NCBI RefSeq assembly: GCF_001317355.1
Contig: NZ_LKET01000032.1
Location: forward strand, 434,001-498,000
Direction: 5' to 3'
DNA: 64,000 bases
DNA from: Oxobacter pfennigii
Lineage (GTDB): Bacteria > Bacillota > Clostridia > Clostridiales > Oxobacteraceae
This document shows positions 23,309-33,007 of this stretch, one piece after another. Numbering within the stretch: position 1 is the stretch's first letter; each line of letters opens with the position of its first letter. The translations under genes and the position numbers were made by a program. The notes under the pieces are model-generated. The model saw nothing but the letters and a program-made list of their open reading frames with translations. It searched no databases and was not told where the DNA came from.

Positions 23309-23965
23309 TTAATGCTCATCAATATACTCTTTCAATTGATTATGCCATTGCACGGTATCGTATATCTGCGGCTCGGTTATTTCACCCATTAAAAGGTCCA
23401 TCAAATGCCTTGGTGTTTTGCCGCCAATGTACATTGATTTGATACAAGAAACGCAGTATACGCAAACCTCATCGCAAGGCATGGAATCCGCTCGTTTTTT
23501 CATTTGCTGGTGAACCTGTTCAATGGGAAGCTTCGGATAAAAATCATCTCCGCAGCATATGGAACGTGTACCGTAGAATTCAGTTTCCACAACATTAATG
23601 TTCATCTTGCCTAAAAGATTGCGTACAGCTTGATGCACCTGGGGTTTTTCACGCACAGGACAGGCATCATGTACCGACATCTTCAAGCCTTTATAGTCAG
23701 GATATGCAAATGTATCCAAACCATCAAGTACTTCCCATATAGAAACTGTTGATATTCCCTCATATAAGCTTCGAAAACGCCTGTCACAGCCGGCGCATAC
23801 ATTGATAATCAATGAGCCTTCCTCAAGCTGTGGATCATGGTGGCAGCATATTTTGTGCAACTGTACCTCTCCGTAATTTTCATTTAAAAACTTTAAAATT
23901 TTATTTTCCATTTCAGGCTTATAAATACTTAAAGCACAGCCTGGATTAAAAAATTTCTTTGTCAT
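23309..23965 (-). CDS. Cysteine-rich (CCG-domain) Fe-S oxidoreductase-like protein
   Basis: The 218-residue protein holds two cysteine-rich domains of the HdrB/GlpC/LutA type. The first has NPGCAL, ICCHHDP and VCAGCDRRF; the second has DACPVRE, SICCGDDF and CVYCVSCIKS. In HdrB such CCG motifs bind noncubane clusters and take part in disulfide or electron-transfer chemistry. It has no ferredoxin domain, so a partner protein would supply electrons. No such partner is adjacent. AGGAG precedes the ATG. Confidence 0.8.
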   Translation of the reverse strand: MTKKFFNPGCALSIYKPEMENKILKFLNENYGEVQLHKICCHHDPQLEEGSLIINVCAGCDRRFRSLYEGISTVSIWEVLDGLDTFAYPDYKGLKMSVHDACPVREKPQVHQAVRNLLGKMNINVVETEFYGTRSICCGDDFYPKLPIEQVHQQMKKRADSMPCDEVCVYCVSCIKSMYIGGKTPRHLMDLLMGEITEPQIYDTVQWHNQLKEYIDEH

Positions 23966-24068
23966 AAGCTATTTCTCCTATCTAATTTATTTTATATTAA
24001 GATGGTTATCCACAATTTCCAACCTAAAATACGATAACCTGGTGTTCAAAGTATTTAGACCGGCATGT

Positions 24069-24938
24069 TTAATGGGAAGCATAACCCTTACGAAATGTAA
24101 TCTTTTTGCCTGCCCCGCTTTTCCAATAAATAAAAAGGACGGTCAGAAAAGATATGGTCTGGGCTATCGAAATACGGATAAATTGCAATTCATCTGCACC
24201 GGAAACCGTAACAACATGCAAAATATTGATGATCGTGTTGTTTAGAAAGTGGTCTGCCATAGGCATCCAAAGCGAACCGGTGATTTTCGTCAGCAAACAG
24301 AACTTTGCACCAGCCAGGCCGGCTGTGAGAATATATATAAACGAATATATGACCGCTCCGGCTGCGCTCATTTCTCCGTCCATCAGACTGCGCACTGGAG
24401 CGGCAATATGCCAGATTCCAAAAAGTATCGAGGATAAAATAACTGCTTTTAAAAATGAATATCTTGTTTCTGCAAGCCGGATGAATAAGCCTCGGAAGAC
24501 ACCTTCTTCCATCATCACATTGATGATGTTTCCAATAACGCAAAAAGTAAAAAACAACGGGCTTAATTGCCTTCCCTGATTCCCCTCAATGGCATAGCTG
24601 GTAACATAGAACTGCAATGAAGGGCTGTTACCTGCTGAAAGCTGTATCAAAAACTCAACTCCATAGGCGATAACGAACACGGCCGCACCAAGCAGCAGGC
24701 CATATATTACATACCACCCTGCCGCTCTGGCTGTAAAACCTATTTCTGACCACTTGAAGGAAAAATACCGTAATGCCAATGCAAGGATAAGGATGCCAGC
24801 TAATTTATGTATAAACGCCTCGCCGAAAATAGATTGATCCGTACGAAGGGAAAAGTATTCAATTGTCCTGAACACAAAGCAGATAATATAAATTATTATA
24901 ATGTATTTTACCGGATTATACGATTTATTTTCTTCCAT
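24069..24938 (-). CDS. CPBP-family intramembrane metalloprotease
   Basis: The 289-residue protein has about eight hydrophobic segments and CPBP motifs: EEGVFRGLF (motif 1), FGIWHIA (motif 2) and a conserved late histidine in MADHFLNNT. It is longer than the paralogue at 6626 and not closely similar. AGGAG precedes the ATG. Targets of this family are usually unknown; roles in prenyl-peptide processing or bacteriocin immunity are known for relatives. Confidence 0.85.
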   Translation of the reverse strand: MEENKSYNPVKYIIIIYIICFVFRTIEYFSLRTDQSIFGEAFIHKLAGILILALALRYFSFKWSEIGFTARAAGWYVIYGLLLGAAVFVIAYGVEFLIQLSAGNSPSLQFYVTSYAIEGNQGRQLSPLFFTFCVIGNIINVMMEEGVFRGLFIRLAETRYSFLKAVILSSILFGIWHIAAPVRSLMDGEMSAAGAVIYSFIYILTAGLAGAKFCLLTKITGSLWMPMADHFLNNTIINILHVVTVSGADELQFIRISIAQTISFLTVLFIYWKSGAGKKITFRKGYASH

Positions 24939-25563
24939 TTTACACTCCTATCACATCGAATTCTAATATTTTGCCTTAATACAGCACCTTATTTAATAGC
25001 GGCGGCACAAATAGTAATGAAAAAGAGGGTTCAAAGTTTTCAATCGGCAGCTTCCCATTAATGCTTAAAGTATTTACCTACAATTAGAGTATCAGAAAAG
25101 CTATTATAACAAAAGTATTAAAACTGTGACATTTAAAATTAAATAAATAAAGGGCATCTGCGAATCTAAAAAGACTCAGATGTCCCCTATTTAGTATCAA
25201 ATTCATATTAAATTATCTTAAACTCCATACCAGTTACTATTGCTTATTATTTAACAATTTTAAAGGTTATCTCACAAAAAATAATGAGTTTTGTCTCGTT
25301 ACCAAATGGCCTCTTTTATCTCTCTAAACTTTTATAAAATTTAATGCTACAACAATCGGATAGGTATCTATAGTACTCAAGATTTTCCCGTTTTTCATTA
25401 AATCTGACTATAAAACAACAGCATTTTATGTTATAATTTTAACATATTTTCTCATAATCTTTTCTATAACCTTTGGTTTTTCTGTTTTCATCTGTGTAGT
25501 TCTCAAAAATTTCGAAAATAAATATCTTGTTAATCTAATGTACAAGTTAGGGGGGAGAATGAA
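24939..25563. other. Intergenic region, 625 bases, very AT-rich
   Basis: Divergent promoter region between the CPBP gene and the rnfC2 operon. It holds a terminator-like hairpin (25145-25192) with no gene feeding into it and a TATAAT box near 25433. No riboswitch consensus or open frame was recognised. Confidence 0.6.
25145..25192. terminator. Orphan terminator-like hairpin
   Basis: AAATAAAGGGCATCTG pairs with CAGATGTCCCCTATTT (three mismatches or wobbles) around a 16-base loop. Neither neighbouring gene is transcribed into it, so it may mark a lost gene or a small RNA. Confidence 0.6.
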
Positions 25564-27528
25564 TTGGAGGATTATACCAAGTTTAAGTTAAAAAGAAAGG
25601 AAGAGTTAGTCCCGTTTCTGGATAATAAGGATAACCTGTTTGTCATTGCCTGCAACAAATGCTTCAAGGAATTCGAAATTGCTGATGAACCTGAATGCAG
25701 AAAATTTGAGGAGATCACTGGTGAACAGGGAAAAACTCTCGTTGGTCGCACGAAGATTGATTTTTTGTGCAACAAAATGACGACAGCGAAGCAGCTTCAA
25801 TCTATATTGCCGGCGGATACGGAAAATGTGTTTGTTATTTCCTGCGGTTTAGGCATACAGACGGTTGCTGACTTAGCTGAGCTGCCGGTTTACGCCGCAA
25901 GCGATTCGATTTCCTATACGGGACACCACGGAATGGCGCTGACAACAATTCGCTGCGATGCATGCGGTCAGTGTTATTTAAACATTACCGGCGGTGTTTG
26001 TCCCATTGTTGACTGCTCAAAGAGCTTGGTCAACGGGCAATGCGGCGGAGCGAAGAATGGCAAATGCGAAGTGGATAAAAATAAAGATTGCGCCTGGGAA
26101 AAAATATATCACAAAATGGAAAAACAAGGGCGGGTTGCAGATTTATTAGGCCAGCCGGTACAAATCCGTGACTATTCAAAAGTAAGTTTCAAGTTTATCA
26201 ACGAATACGTCAAATCCATCCGAGAGAAGCGCTTTGAGGGCTATTACGGCGGGATTCACCCCTCTGAGCGCAAAGAGTTCAGTGAACACCTTTCTTTGGT
26301 GAATTTCCCGGTTCCCACTACTGTCGTCATTCCGTTATCACAGCACGCGGGCGCGCCGGCAGATCCGGTTGTGGAAGTTGGGCAGCATGTTAAGGTCGGT
26401 CAAAAAATTGGTGAAGCTAAAGGCGTTGTCAGTAGTACTATACATGCCAGCGTCAGCGGTACAGTGACAGCAGTTGAGCCCCGGTTACATCCTGTTTCCG
26501 GCATTAATATCTTATCTATCGTCATTCAATCTGATGGAAAAAACACATTACACCAATCCGTCAAACCGGCTGGAACTCTGGAGAGCCTTTCACCTGAGGA
26601 GATTATCGACATTGTCCGTGAGAAAGGAATTGTCGGGATGGGCGGCGCAGGCTTCCCAACAGCTGTTAAGATTAAAGCACCGAAGCCGGTTGATACTGTC
26701 CTTTTAAACGGCTGTGAATGTGAGCCGCTGCTGACTGCAGACCACCGGGTGATGGTGGAATTTGCAGATGACGTGATTTTTGGTTTGAAGGCATTGCTCA
26801 AAGCATCAGGTGCAGCAAAGGGCATTATAGCAGTTGAAGACAATAAACCTGATGCCATTGAAGTGCTCCAGTCAAAAACTGCAGATATTTCAAATATCGA
26901 GGTGGTCGTTGCAAAAACAAAGTACCCGCAAGGCGCGGAAAAGATGCTGATAAAACGGGTTTTAGGACGTACAGTACCACGAGGAGGTTTGCCCCTTGAT
27001 GTTGGTGCAATTGTCAGTAATATCAGCACTGTCAAAGCCATCTCCGATGCAATCCAAAAGGGTATGCCGTTAATTGAGCGTGTTGTGACGGTAACCGGCG
27101 AAAGAATGAACAAGCCGGGAAATTACATTGTAAAAATCGGCACTTCTGTAAAAGAAATTATCGACTACTGCGGCGGTGTGACAGGTGATGATGTCACAAT
27201 TAAAATGGGGGGGCCGATGATGGGCTTCGAACTTAATAATATAGAAGTGCCGGTAATAAAGGGCACTAACGGCATCATTGCCGTTGAGACCATTGTCACA
27301 GAACCGGCATCATGCATCAAATGCGGCCGTTGTGCTGATGTCTGTCCCATGGAGCTTCGCCCGTTGTATTTTACAAAATATGCAGGTGCAGAGAACTGGG
27401 AAGGCATGAAAGAACAAAATGTTATGGATTGTATCGAATGCAGGTGTTGCGAAAGTATTTGCTCGTCAAAACTTCCAATCACAGACATGATAAAAACCGG
27501 GAAAAAAGCTGTAAGGGAGGGTAAATGA
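25564..27528 (+). CDS. rnfC2: RnfC2-like electron-transfer subunit with N-terminal MetV-like domain
   Basis: The 654-residue protein joins two modules. Residues 1-195 resemble MetV, with CDACGQCYLN from about 131 and GQCGGAKNGKCEVDK. Residues about 230-654 are RnfC-like: a lipoyl-like domain, the FMN/NADH-binding GMGGAGFPTAVK (about 358) with NGCECEPLLTADHRVM, an SLBB region, and a C-terminal pair of [4Fe-4S] motifs (CIKCGRCADVCP from about 584, CIECRCCESIC from about 622). It would take electrons from NADH and feed MetV/MetF. The start is TTG: AGGGGGGAG lies 6 bases upstream, while the ATG at 25559 is in another frame and ends quickly. It is 1 base from metV. Confidence 0.92.
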   Translation: MEDYTKFKLKRKEELVPFLDNKDNLFVIACNKCFKEFEIADEPECRKFEEITGEQGKTLVGRTKIDFLCNKMTTAKQLQSILPADTENVFVISCGLGIQTVADLAELPVYAASDSISYTGHHGMALTTIRCDACGQCYLNITGGVCPIVDCSKSLVNGQCGGAKNGKCEVDKNKDCAWEKIYHKMEKQGRVADLLGQPVQIRDYSKVSFKFINEYVKSIREKRFEGYYGGIHPSERKEFSEHLSLVNFPVPTTVVIPLSQHAGAPADPVVEVGQHVKVGQKIGEAKGVVSSTIHASVSGTVTAVEPRLHPVSGINILSIVIQSDGKNTLHQSVKPAGTLESLSPEEIIDIVREKGIVGMGGAGFPTAVKIKAPKPVDTVLLNGCECEPLLTADHRVMVEFADDVIFGLKALLKASGAAKGIIAVEDNKPDAIEVLQSKTADISNIEVVVAKTKYPQGAEKMLIKRVLGRTVPRGGLPLDVGAIVSNISTVKAISDAIQKGMPLIERVVTVTGERMNKPGNYIVKIGTSVKEIIDYCGGVTGDDVTIKMGGPMMGFELNNIEVPVIKGTNGIIAVETIVTEPASCIKCGRCADVCPMELRPLYFTKYAGAENWEGMKEQNVMDCIECRCCESICSSKLPITDMIKTGKKAVREGK

Positions 27529-27529
27529 G

Positions 27530-28159
27530 ATGTTAATTACCCAACTTAAATCAAAAGATACCATTGACACGCTTATAAAAGGGAAAACCGTTATCATAAA
27601 TTGTCATGGATGCAAAGAAGTCTGTTTCCCTGAACATGAAGCCGCAGAATTGCAAAAGGAGCTGTCAGCTACTGGGAACATAATGGAAGTTATAACAAGA
27701 GATTATATATGCAATCCCGACAATTTACGTTTACAGCTTCAAAAGTACATGGCTAAAATCAACGCCTCCGACATAGTGATGGTATTTTCCTGCGGTGTCG
27801 GAGTACAAACTGTCGCAGAATATTTAGAGGATAAAAAAGTGTATTCAGGTTGCGATACCTATCCGTTACCCGGCTTCCAGGGAGTTACTCCATTGGAATT
27901 CGCCTGCGGACAGTGCGGGGAATGTTACCTGAATTACACAGGCGGAATCTGCCCAATTACCGCATGCTCGAAAAGTTTAATCAACGGGCAGTGCGGCGGC
28001 TCGAAAAACGGCAAATGCGAAGTCGACAAAGATATGGATTGCGGGTGGGAACGAATTTACAGGAAGCTTGAAAAGATGGATCGGTTGGATACGTTAAACT
28101 ATCCGGCGAAAGTACGTAAATTTTGGAATCCTGACGCAGATCCACCGAAAGTAGACTGA
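27530..28159 (+). CDS. metV: MetV, zinc/Fe-S subunit of methylene-tetrahydrofolate reductase
   Basis: The 209-residue protein has the MetV cysteine pattern: CHGCKEVCFP near the N terminus, then CGQCGECYLNYTGG, CPITACSKS, NGQCGGSKNGKCEVDKD and CGWERIY. MetV pairs with MetF in acetogens and carries zinc or an Fe-S cluster. The protein is paralogous to the first 195 residues of the preceding RnfC2 gene. GGGAGGG precedes the ATG, one base after the rnfC2 stop; metF follows 70 bases on. GC content is higher here than in the surrounding AT-rich genes. Confidence 0.93.
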   Translation: MLITQLKSKDTIDTLIKGKTVIINCHGCKEVCFPEHEAAELQKELSATGNIMEVITRDYICNPDNLRLQLQKYMAKINASDIVMVFSCGVGVQTVAEYLEDKKVYSGCDTYPLPGFQGVTPLEFACGQCGECYLNYTGGICPITACSKSLINGQCGGSKNGKCEVDKDMDCGWERIYRKLEKMDRLDTLNYPAKVRKFWNPDADPPKVD

Positions 28160-28229
28160 TAAAATTTAGTATTGGGCTCATATTTGCTGTATTTTTAGAT
28201 AAAGAAATTATGATAAGGAGCGATAAGAA

Positions 28230-29111
28230 ATGAAACTTACTGAGCTATTTCAACGTGGGGAGTTTGTAGTTACTTGCGAAGTGGGTCCCCCAAAAGGGTT
28301 TCATATTGAACATTTGCTGCACGAGGTGGAGACCTATTTAAAAGATAGGGTGACGGCGGTTAACGTGACTGACAACCAGTCATCTGTTATGCGCCTTGGT
28401 TCTTTGGCAACATGCAAGGCTTTAAAAGATAAAGGTTTAACCCCGATATTTCAATTAACCTGCCGGGACCGAAACCGTATTGCGCTGCAGTCAGATATTT
28501 TAAGCGCAGCAATGCTTGGTATTGAGAATTTATTGCTGCTGACCGGCGACCATACCAGGATGGGTGACAATCCGCAGGCAAAACCTGTTTTTGATTTGGA
28601 TTCTGTGTCGTTAATTCACATGGTTAAAAAACTGGAACAGGGCGAAGACCTCGCCGGAAACGCCCTTGAAGGAGAACCTCCCAAATTTGCCAAAGGAGCT
28701 GTTGTCTCAGCCTGCAGTGATTCTGTTGACGTTCAGCTGGCAAAAATGGAACGGAAAGTTAAAGCCGGAGCGGAATATTTTCAGACTCAGGCAGTTTATG
28801 AACCTGAAAAATTCATTAAGTTTATGGAAAAAGCCAAACAATTCGGCGTGCCGGTCATGCTTGGAATTGTAATTCCGAAAAATGCAGGAATGGCGAAGTA
28901 CATGAACGATAATGTCGCTGGTATCAATGTTCCGCAAGAAATGATTGAAGAATTGAAGAAAGATAAGGAAAAAACCAAGGCCGGCATTACTGGTGTTGAA
29001 ATTTCTGCGCGTTTAATTAAAGAATGCAAGCAGTACTGTCAGGGCGTACATATCATGGCCTTAGGCTGGGAGTCAAAGGTGCCGGATATTCTAGCCCAAG
29101 CCGGAATATAA
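28230..29111 (+). CDS. metF: Methylenetetrahydrofolate reductase, catalytic subunit
   Basis: The 293-residue protein is a flavin TIM-barrel reductase of the MetF family: FVVTCEVGPPKG carries the catalytic glutamate, VNVTDNQSS and LTGDH are typical of clostridial MetF, and EYFQTQAVYEPEKF lies in the second half. It reduces methylene- to methyl-tetrahydrofolate, the last step before the methyl group goes to the corrinoid Fe-S protein. AAGGAG precedes the ATG. With metV and rnfC2 it forms the NADH-linked three-subunit type known from Acetobacterium. A terminator at 29177-29212 ends the operon. Confidence 0.95.
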   Translation: MKLTELFQRGEFVVTCEVGPPKGFHIEHLLHEVETYLKDRVTAVNVTDNQSSVMRLGSLATCKALKDKGLTPIFQLTCRDRNRIALQSDILSAAMLGIENLLLLTGDHTRMGDNPQAKPVFDLDSVSLIHMVKKLEQGEDLAGNALEGEPPKFAKGAVVSACSDSVDVQLAKMERKVKAGAEYFQTQAVYEPEKFIKFMEKAKQFGVPVMLGIVIPKNAGMAKYMNDNVAGINVPQEMIEELKKDKEKTKAGITGVEISARLIKECKQYCQGVHIMALGWESKVPDILAQAGI

Positions 29112-29176
29112 TCTTGTTTCAGAAAGAAATCGGTAAAATATTCTTTTAGGTTTTAATATCTTCTGTAAATATAGGA

Positions 29177-29212
29177 AAAAATCGGGGTAAAAGTGCTTTT
29201 GCCCCGATTTTG
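29177..29212. terminator. Bidirectional terminator after metF
   Basis: A long stem (AAAATCGGGG-T-AAAAG pairing with CTTTT-G-CCCCGATTTT) with a two-base loop ends in UUUU on both strands. Confidence 0.9.
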
Positions 29213-29337
29213 TTCATAATTCATTTATTATGAAAAGGGCATTTCATCAACAGCCTGATCTAAACAACATAAAGAAGGTAGTGTTTATTTTCTGAGACAT
29301 TGCTTCATTATTTTTTATATTAAAAACGCTATAGAAC

Positions 29338-29365
29338 AAAGCTGCCGATACATACCAGCAGCTTT
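29338..29365 (-). terminator. Terminator of corrinoid gene 1
   Basis: AAAGCTGC / GCAGCTTT arms enclose a 12-base loop about 57 bases past the stop. The same 28-base sequence recurs at 34550-34577 after the second corrinoid gene. Confidence 0.8.
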
Positions 29366-29422
29366 ATCCGGGGTCTATTTATATAATGATTATTATGGTA
29401 ACTTTTTTATTTAACTAATATG

Positions 29423-30061
29423 CTATTTAACCCAACCCTGGCATATCTTTACGCCTTCTGCAGCGTTAGTTGTAAAGGCATCCGCGCCTATCTGGTCACA
29501 GGCTTCTTTTGTAACAGGGTTTCCTCCTATAATTACTTTTACACTGTCCCTTAAACCTGCTTCTTTTAGTGCATCAACTGTATCCTTCATAGCTTCAAGA
29601 GCTAAAGTCAATACACCGCTCATCCCTACAACAACAGGTTTTACTTCCTTTACTTTTTCAACAAATGCGCTGGCTGGCTGGTCTATTCCTAAATCTATTA
29701 CATTGAAACCTGCAGCTTCTGACATACTCTTAAATATATTCTTCCCTATATCATGCAGGTCGCCGGCGACAGTTCCAAGTACTATTGTGCCTACTCCCGC
29801 GCTGCCTGAATTTCCTAAAACAGGCTTTAAGGTATTAATTGCATTGGTTAATAATTCTCCTGCAAAAATCAGGTCTCCGACAAAGTACTCACCTTTTTCA
29901 TAGAGGTCTCCTACTATTGCCATACCGCTCTGGCAGGCGGCAACAACCTTTTGCGCTTCTTCTTCCGTAGGTTTTGTGGCTACAAAATCATTGAGCATTT
30001 CAAGAACCTTTTCTTCATCCAGTTCTCCTACTGCCGCTGTTAATACTTTTAAATCTACCAT
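29423..30061 (-). CDS. Corrinoid (B12-binding) methyltransferase protein, copy 1
   Basis: The 212-residue protein has an N-terminal helical cap (1-85) and a B12-binding domain (about 90-212) with DLHDIGKNIF (D101, the cobalt ligand H103, G106), GMSGVLTLALEAM and IGGNPV. Such proteins carry the methyl group between a substrate methyltransferase and a second transferase. By my count it differs from the copy at 34628 at 26 of 212 aligned residues. AGGAGG precedes the ATG. It is the last gene of an MFS, URO-D and PucR cassette. No corrinoid activator (RamA-like) is in the window. Confidence 0.95.
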   Translation of the reverse strand: MVDLKVLTAAVGELDEEKVLEMLNDFVATKPTEEEAQKVVAACQSGMAIVGDLYEKGEYFVGDLIFAGELLTNAINTLKPVLGNSGSAGVGTIVLGTVAGDLHDIGKNIFKSMSEAAGFNVIDLGIDQPASAFVEKVKEVKPVVVGMSGVLTLALEAMKDTVDALKEAGLRDSVKVIIGGNPVTKEACDQIGADAFTTNAAEGVKICQGWVK

Positions 30062-30172
30062 AATTTAATTCCTCCTATTATTTTTTATTTGAATTTTATT
30101 ACTACATAGCAATGTTATAGTTGAAATTTATTAATTTTTTGAAGCATAAAGCGAAAATAACATTATTTGTCT

Positions 30173-31501
30173 TTATCTGCCCAGTTGTTCCTTTCTTTTA
30201 AGATCGAAGTTAACATATTCCTTCACTTTAAAAGGATATTTTTCACAATATGCAAGCATTTGAAAAGACAAATATAAATTAAACCCTAATTTAGCTTCTT
30301 TTAGATCCAATGACATAATTTCTTCAATCCTTTTTATTCTATAGCTTAAAGAGTTCCTATGAATATTCAAAATAACTGCAGATTGTGCTATGTCCATTCC
30401 TGAACTTATATAAGTATAAAGACTTTCAGCATAATTTGTTCCATTTTTTTCATCATATTCAATCAATTCAAGAAGTTTAGGGTCACAGTAATGTAAAAGC
30501 TCATCATGTTCTTCAATTACATAGAACATATCGTACAGATAGTATTCTTTATATTCGTAAATTTTGTACTTATGCTCATACTTTTGTCCGAATCTGATAG
30601 CAGCTAAAGATTGATAATAATGTTTTTTCATGATTGTTATATCATGAAAAACGTTACTCATTCCGGAATAGATGTAATTGCTTTCAATGAATTTCCTTAG
30701 TTTTATGTAAGTATTTTTAGTTAACATTTCTTGATTATCATTTTCGATGAAAACAATAATGCGGTTATTATATACTACCATCTTTGAATTATAAATAAGC
30801 TCAGAAAGTCTTTCCTTCAGATAATATAGTGAAAAGCTTTTTGAGGTTGATGTGTCTGTTTGCATGACTAAAACACAAAGGTTCCTCTTAAATTTCAAAT
30901 CATAATACAGCATTTTACCGTCTTTATATGATGAATCCGCTGGAAGGCTCTCATTAAGCAATGACATTAAATAAGAATCAAAAACGTCGGTCACCGCATG
31001 ACTGTAAGAGCTGTCCTTCATCAACTCATTGGAAATAGCACCTGCCATATATTTTATAAACTGATAATCAACTTTTGTAAAAGATTTAAAATATTCATAT
31101 ATGACGATATGGCCTGCAACTTTTCCTTTAATCTCCAACCGCATAGCTATCGAACGCATCTTATTAAAAGCATAATTGTGTACAACAGGTTCATTTTGAC
31201 TGTAAACCTGAATGAAAGCACCCTCTTCTTTCAAACGCATTAAGCTATTATAATCCATTACATTTTGAGTGATACCTTTCCATTTTAATCTTTCTTCATC
31301 AATTTCACAGTCGGTGTAATCAAGTATATTAAAATAGAGGTCGCATATAAAAAATGGATTTTTAAGTATTTCAAACCCTGTTGCAACAATTTGTTTCAGT
31401 CCTCTTTGAGAATACGTAGCCTCCAAAAGCTCATTCAGCTTTTCAGAAAGTTCATAATGCTCTTCTTTGGTAAGCTCATCATCAATTTTAACTACATACA
31501 T
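30173..31501 (-). CDS. PucR/CdaR-type transcriptional regulator
   Basis: The 442-residue protein has a long sensor region and ends with a PucR-type helix-turn-helix: LYTYISSGMDIAQSAVILNI, then HRNSLSYRIKRIEEIMSLDL, about residues 385-425. The start at 31501 (MYVVKIDDELT) is preferred; the frame is open to a TTG at 31552, but that lies inside the terminator hairpin of the previous gene. It sits between the URO-D methyltransferase and corrinoid gene 1, and is the obvious candidate to sense the methylated substrate and control one or both cassettes. Confidence 0.85.
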   Translation of the reverse strand: MYVVKIDDELTKEEHYELSEKLNELLEATYSQRGLKQIVATGFEILKNPFFICDLYFNILDYTDCEIDEERLKWKGITQNVMDYNSLMRLKEEGAFIQVYSQNEPVVHNYAFNKMRSIAMRLEIKGKVAGHIVIYEYFKSFTKVDYQFIKYMAGAISNELMKDSSYSHAVTDVFDSYLMSLLNESLPADSSYKDGKMLYYDLKFKRNLCVLVMQTDTSTSKSFSLYYLKERLSELIYNSKMVVYNNRIIVFIENDNQEMLTKNTYIKLRKFIESNYIYSGMSNVFHDITIMKKHYYQSLAAIRFGQKYEHKYKIYEYKEYYLYDMFYVIEEHDELLHYCDPKLLELIEYDEKNGTNYAESLYTYISSGMDIAQSAVILNIHRNSLSYRIKRIEEIMSLDLKEAKLGFNLYLSFQMLAYCEKYPFKVKEYVNFDLKRKEQLGR

Positions 31502-31536
31502 TTTAATAACCCACTTTGTTTTTATATTCTTATAGT

Positions 31537-31576
31537 AAGCCTTAGGCTTCAATGTATTTTTGAAGCCTAAGGGCTT
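31537..31576 (-). terminator. Hairpin between URO-D gene 1 and pucR
   Basis: AAGCCTTAGGCTTCAA pairs with TTGAAGCCTAAGGGCTT, one bulged base, around a loop of about seven. On the minus strand it lies between the two genes; no U-run follows, so it may be an attenuator or messenger-processing site. Confidence 0.65.
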
Positions 31577-31618
31577 AATTCACTTTTATATTTAAGAAAT
31601 GTTATCGGTAATAAATTA

Positions 31619-32980
31619 TTACATCATTCTAAGAATTTCTTTTATGGTTTTTATGTTTTGCTTCTCAATGATTTTAGCAATTGTTGGTTCCAGTTCCTTA
31701 ATGGGATAAGAACAACTTCTAAGATATTTTTCAGCATCAGTAAAGTATTTTGATTCAAACTTTGGTATTGTGTGCTTTACTTTGTGAATTGTATCCTCTC
31801 GGTTTTCAGTCCACGTTTTTTCTCCTGCATTGCTATAAGCCCCATTATCGGCAACATAGTCAATGACCGCCTTAAGATTCTCGGGATTTGTGCTGCTTAG
31901 AGTGGTAGGTGATTTATCGAAGTTAAATATATAATTTCCGCCGGGGGCCATAACATCAAGAAGTTCTTTTGCCTTATCAATGCACTGTTGTTTTGTACCT
32001 GTCTTAAGAAGCACCGACGGATAAAGTCCATTAATTATGAATTTTTTACCCAATTTATCCTTTATAAGCTGTGGATCGCCATATTCAAACTGCAATCTTG
32101 TTCCTTGAGGCAAGTCCTGAAGGTGATCCATGTACCTGTCCCAGTTATCTTCACAGAACACACTGAATGCCTGGCCAGCTTCTGCCGTTGCATGAATGAG
32201 TTTAGACATTGTTGGATAATAATACTTTTCAAAATCCTTTGTACGCATGAATGTCGGCATGTGGCATGTCATTGTTGTGGCACCCATTGGTGTTATTACA
32301 TCCGGAAGTGCATTAATCACAAACAATGGAAGAAATGACTCGGCTGCTTCAAAAACCTTTTCCGGATATCTGCGCATATCTTTACTAATACCGGTAAAGC
32401 CTCTCCCTCTGCTGGCGATAAAATCCAATGGGTGAAGACAGAAAGCCTGCTGATTAGGAGGCACAGCAAAGAATCCATACTTTGCTGAAAGCTTTCCAGC
32501 TACCATTCCGAATGCGCCCACATCATTTCCTCGGGCAGCTAATGCTGTATGCAATGTAAGTGCACGTGTAACAGGGTCATCCCCCATCTTTTCACATATG
32601 GTAGGTATTAAAGTCTCAAGGACATAATCCCATGGGGCTGCTTTAATTTTATCATAATCATCCGGTTCAATAAATACTGATTCAGGATGCTGCATGAATC
32701 CGTTAGAGCCCATTTTCCACATCCGGCTGCCTGATATTTCCGAGTATGATATAGGTCTTACTGAGTCTCCTGGAAATGTATCGACTCTTAAGTCCTTAAC
32801 GAAATCATCGGCAGCTTGTTCCAATCCTTCATGTGTCCAAGCTGTTTTACCGACAGGAAGGCCTGCCTTTTCTACATATACTTCAGTGCCCATACCGATG
32901 CTTATGGGCACTCTCTTAGGAATAATCCCATTGTACAAATCGGTAAATATCTGCTTTCTTTCTTCAGCTATACTTGTCAT
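31619..32980 (-). CDS. URO-D-fold methyltransferase, copy 1 (corrinoid-dependent substrate methyltransferase)
   Basis: The 453-residue protein belongs to the uroporphyrinogen-decarboxylase superfamily but lies in a corrinoid cassette, not a heme operon. Visible segments are ERKQIFTDLYNGIIPKRVPI at the start, MTCHMPTFMRTKDFEKYYYP, FCEDNWDRYMDHL and GNYIFNFDKSPTT near the end. The classic MtaA H-x-C pair is not evident. Family precedents (MtaA, CmuA, MtvB-like O-demethylases) move methyl groups to or from corrinoid proteins. AGGAGG precedes the ATG; the MFS gene lies 27 bases upstream. The substrate cannot be told; a methoxylated compound is most plausible. Confidence 0.85.
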   Translation of the reverse strand: MTSIAEERKQIFTDLYNGIIPKRVPISIGMGTEVYVEKAGLPVGKTAWTHEGLEQAADDFVKDLRVDTFPGDSVRPISYSEISGSRMWKMGSNGFMQHPESVFIEPDDYDKIKAAPWDYVLETLIPTICEKMGDDPVTRALTLHTALAARGNDVGAFGMVAGKLSAKYGFFAVPPNQQAFCLHPLDFIASRGRGFTGISKDMRRYPEKVFEAAESFLPLFVINALPDVITPMGATTMTCHMPTFMRTKDFEKYYYPTMSKLIHATAEAGQAFSVFCEDNWDRYMDHLQDLPQGTRLQFEYGDPQLIKDKLGKKFIINGLYPSVLLKTGTKQQCIDKAKELLDVMAPGGNYIFNFDKSPTTLSSTNPENLKAVIDYVADNGAYSNAGEKTWTENREDTIHKVKHTIPKFESKYFTDAEKYLRSCSYPIKELEPTIAKIIEKQNIKTIKEILRMM

Positions 32981-33007
32981 AAGTTATTCCTCCTAAATAA
33001 TTAAAAT

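Noticed and set aside
24190-24543. A 117-codon frame on the same strand as the CPBP gene
   Set aside because: Alternate frame within the CPBP gene, with no start signal; the CPBP frame carries all family motifs.
26526-27113. A 195-codon minus-strand frame opposite rnfC2
   Set aside because: It lies inside a clearly recognisable RnfC gene, and its composition (Ser/Ile/Pro-rich) is that of a shadow frame.
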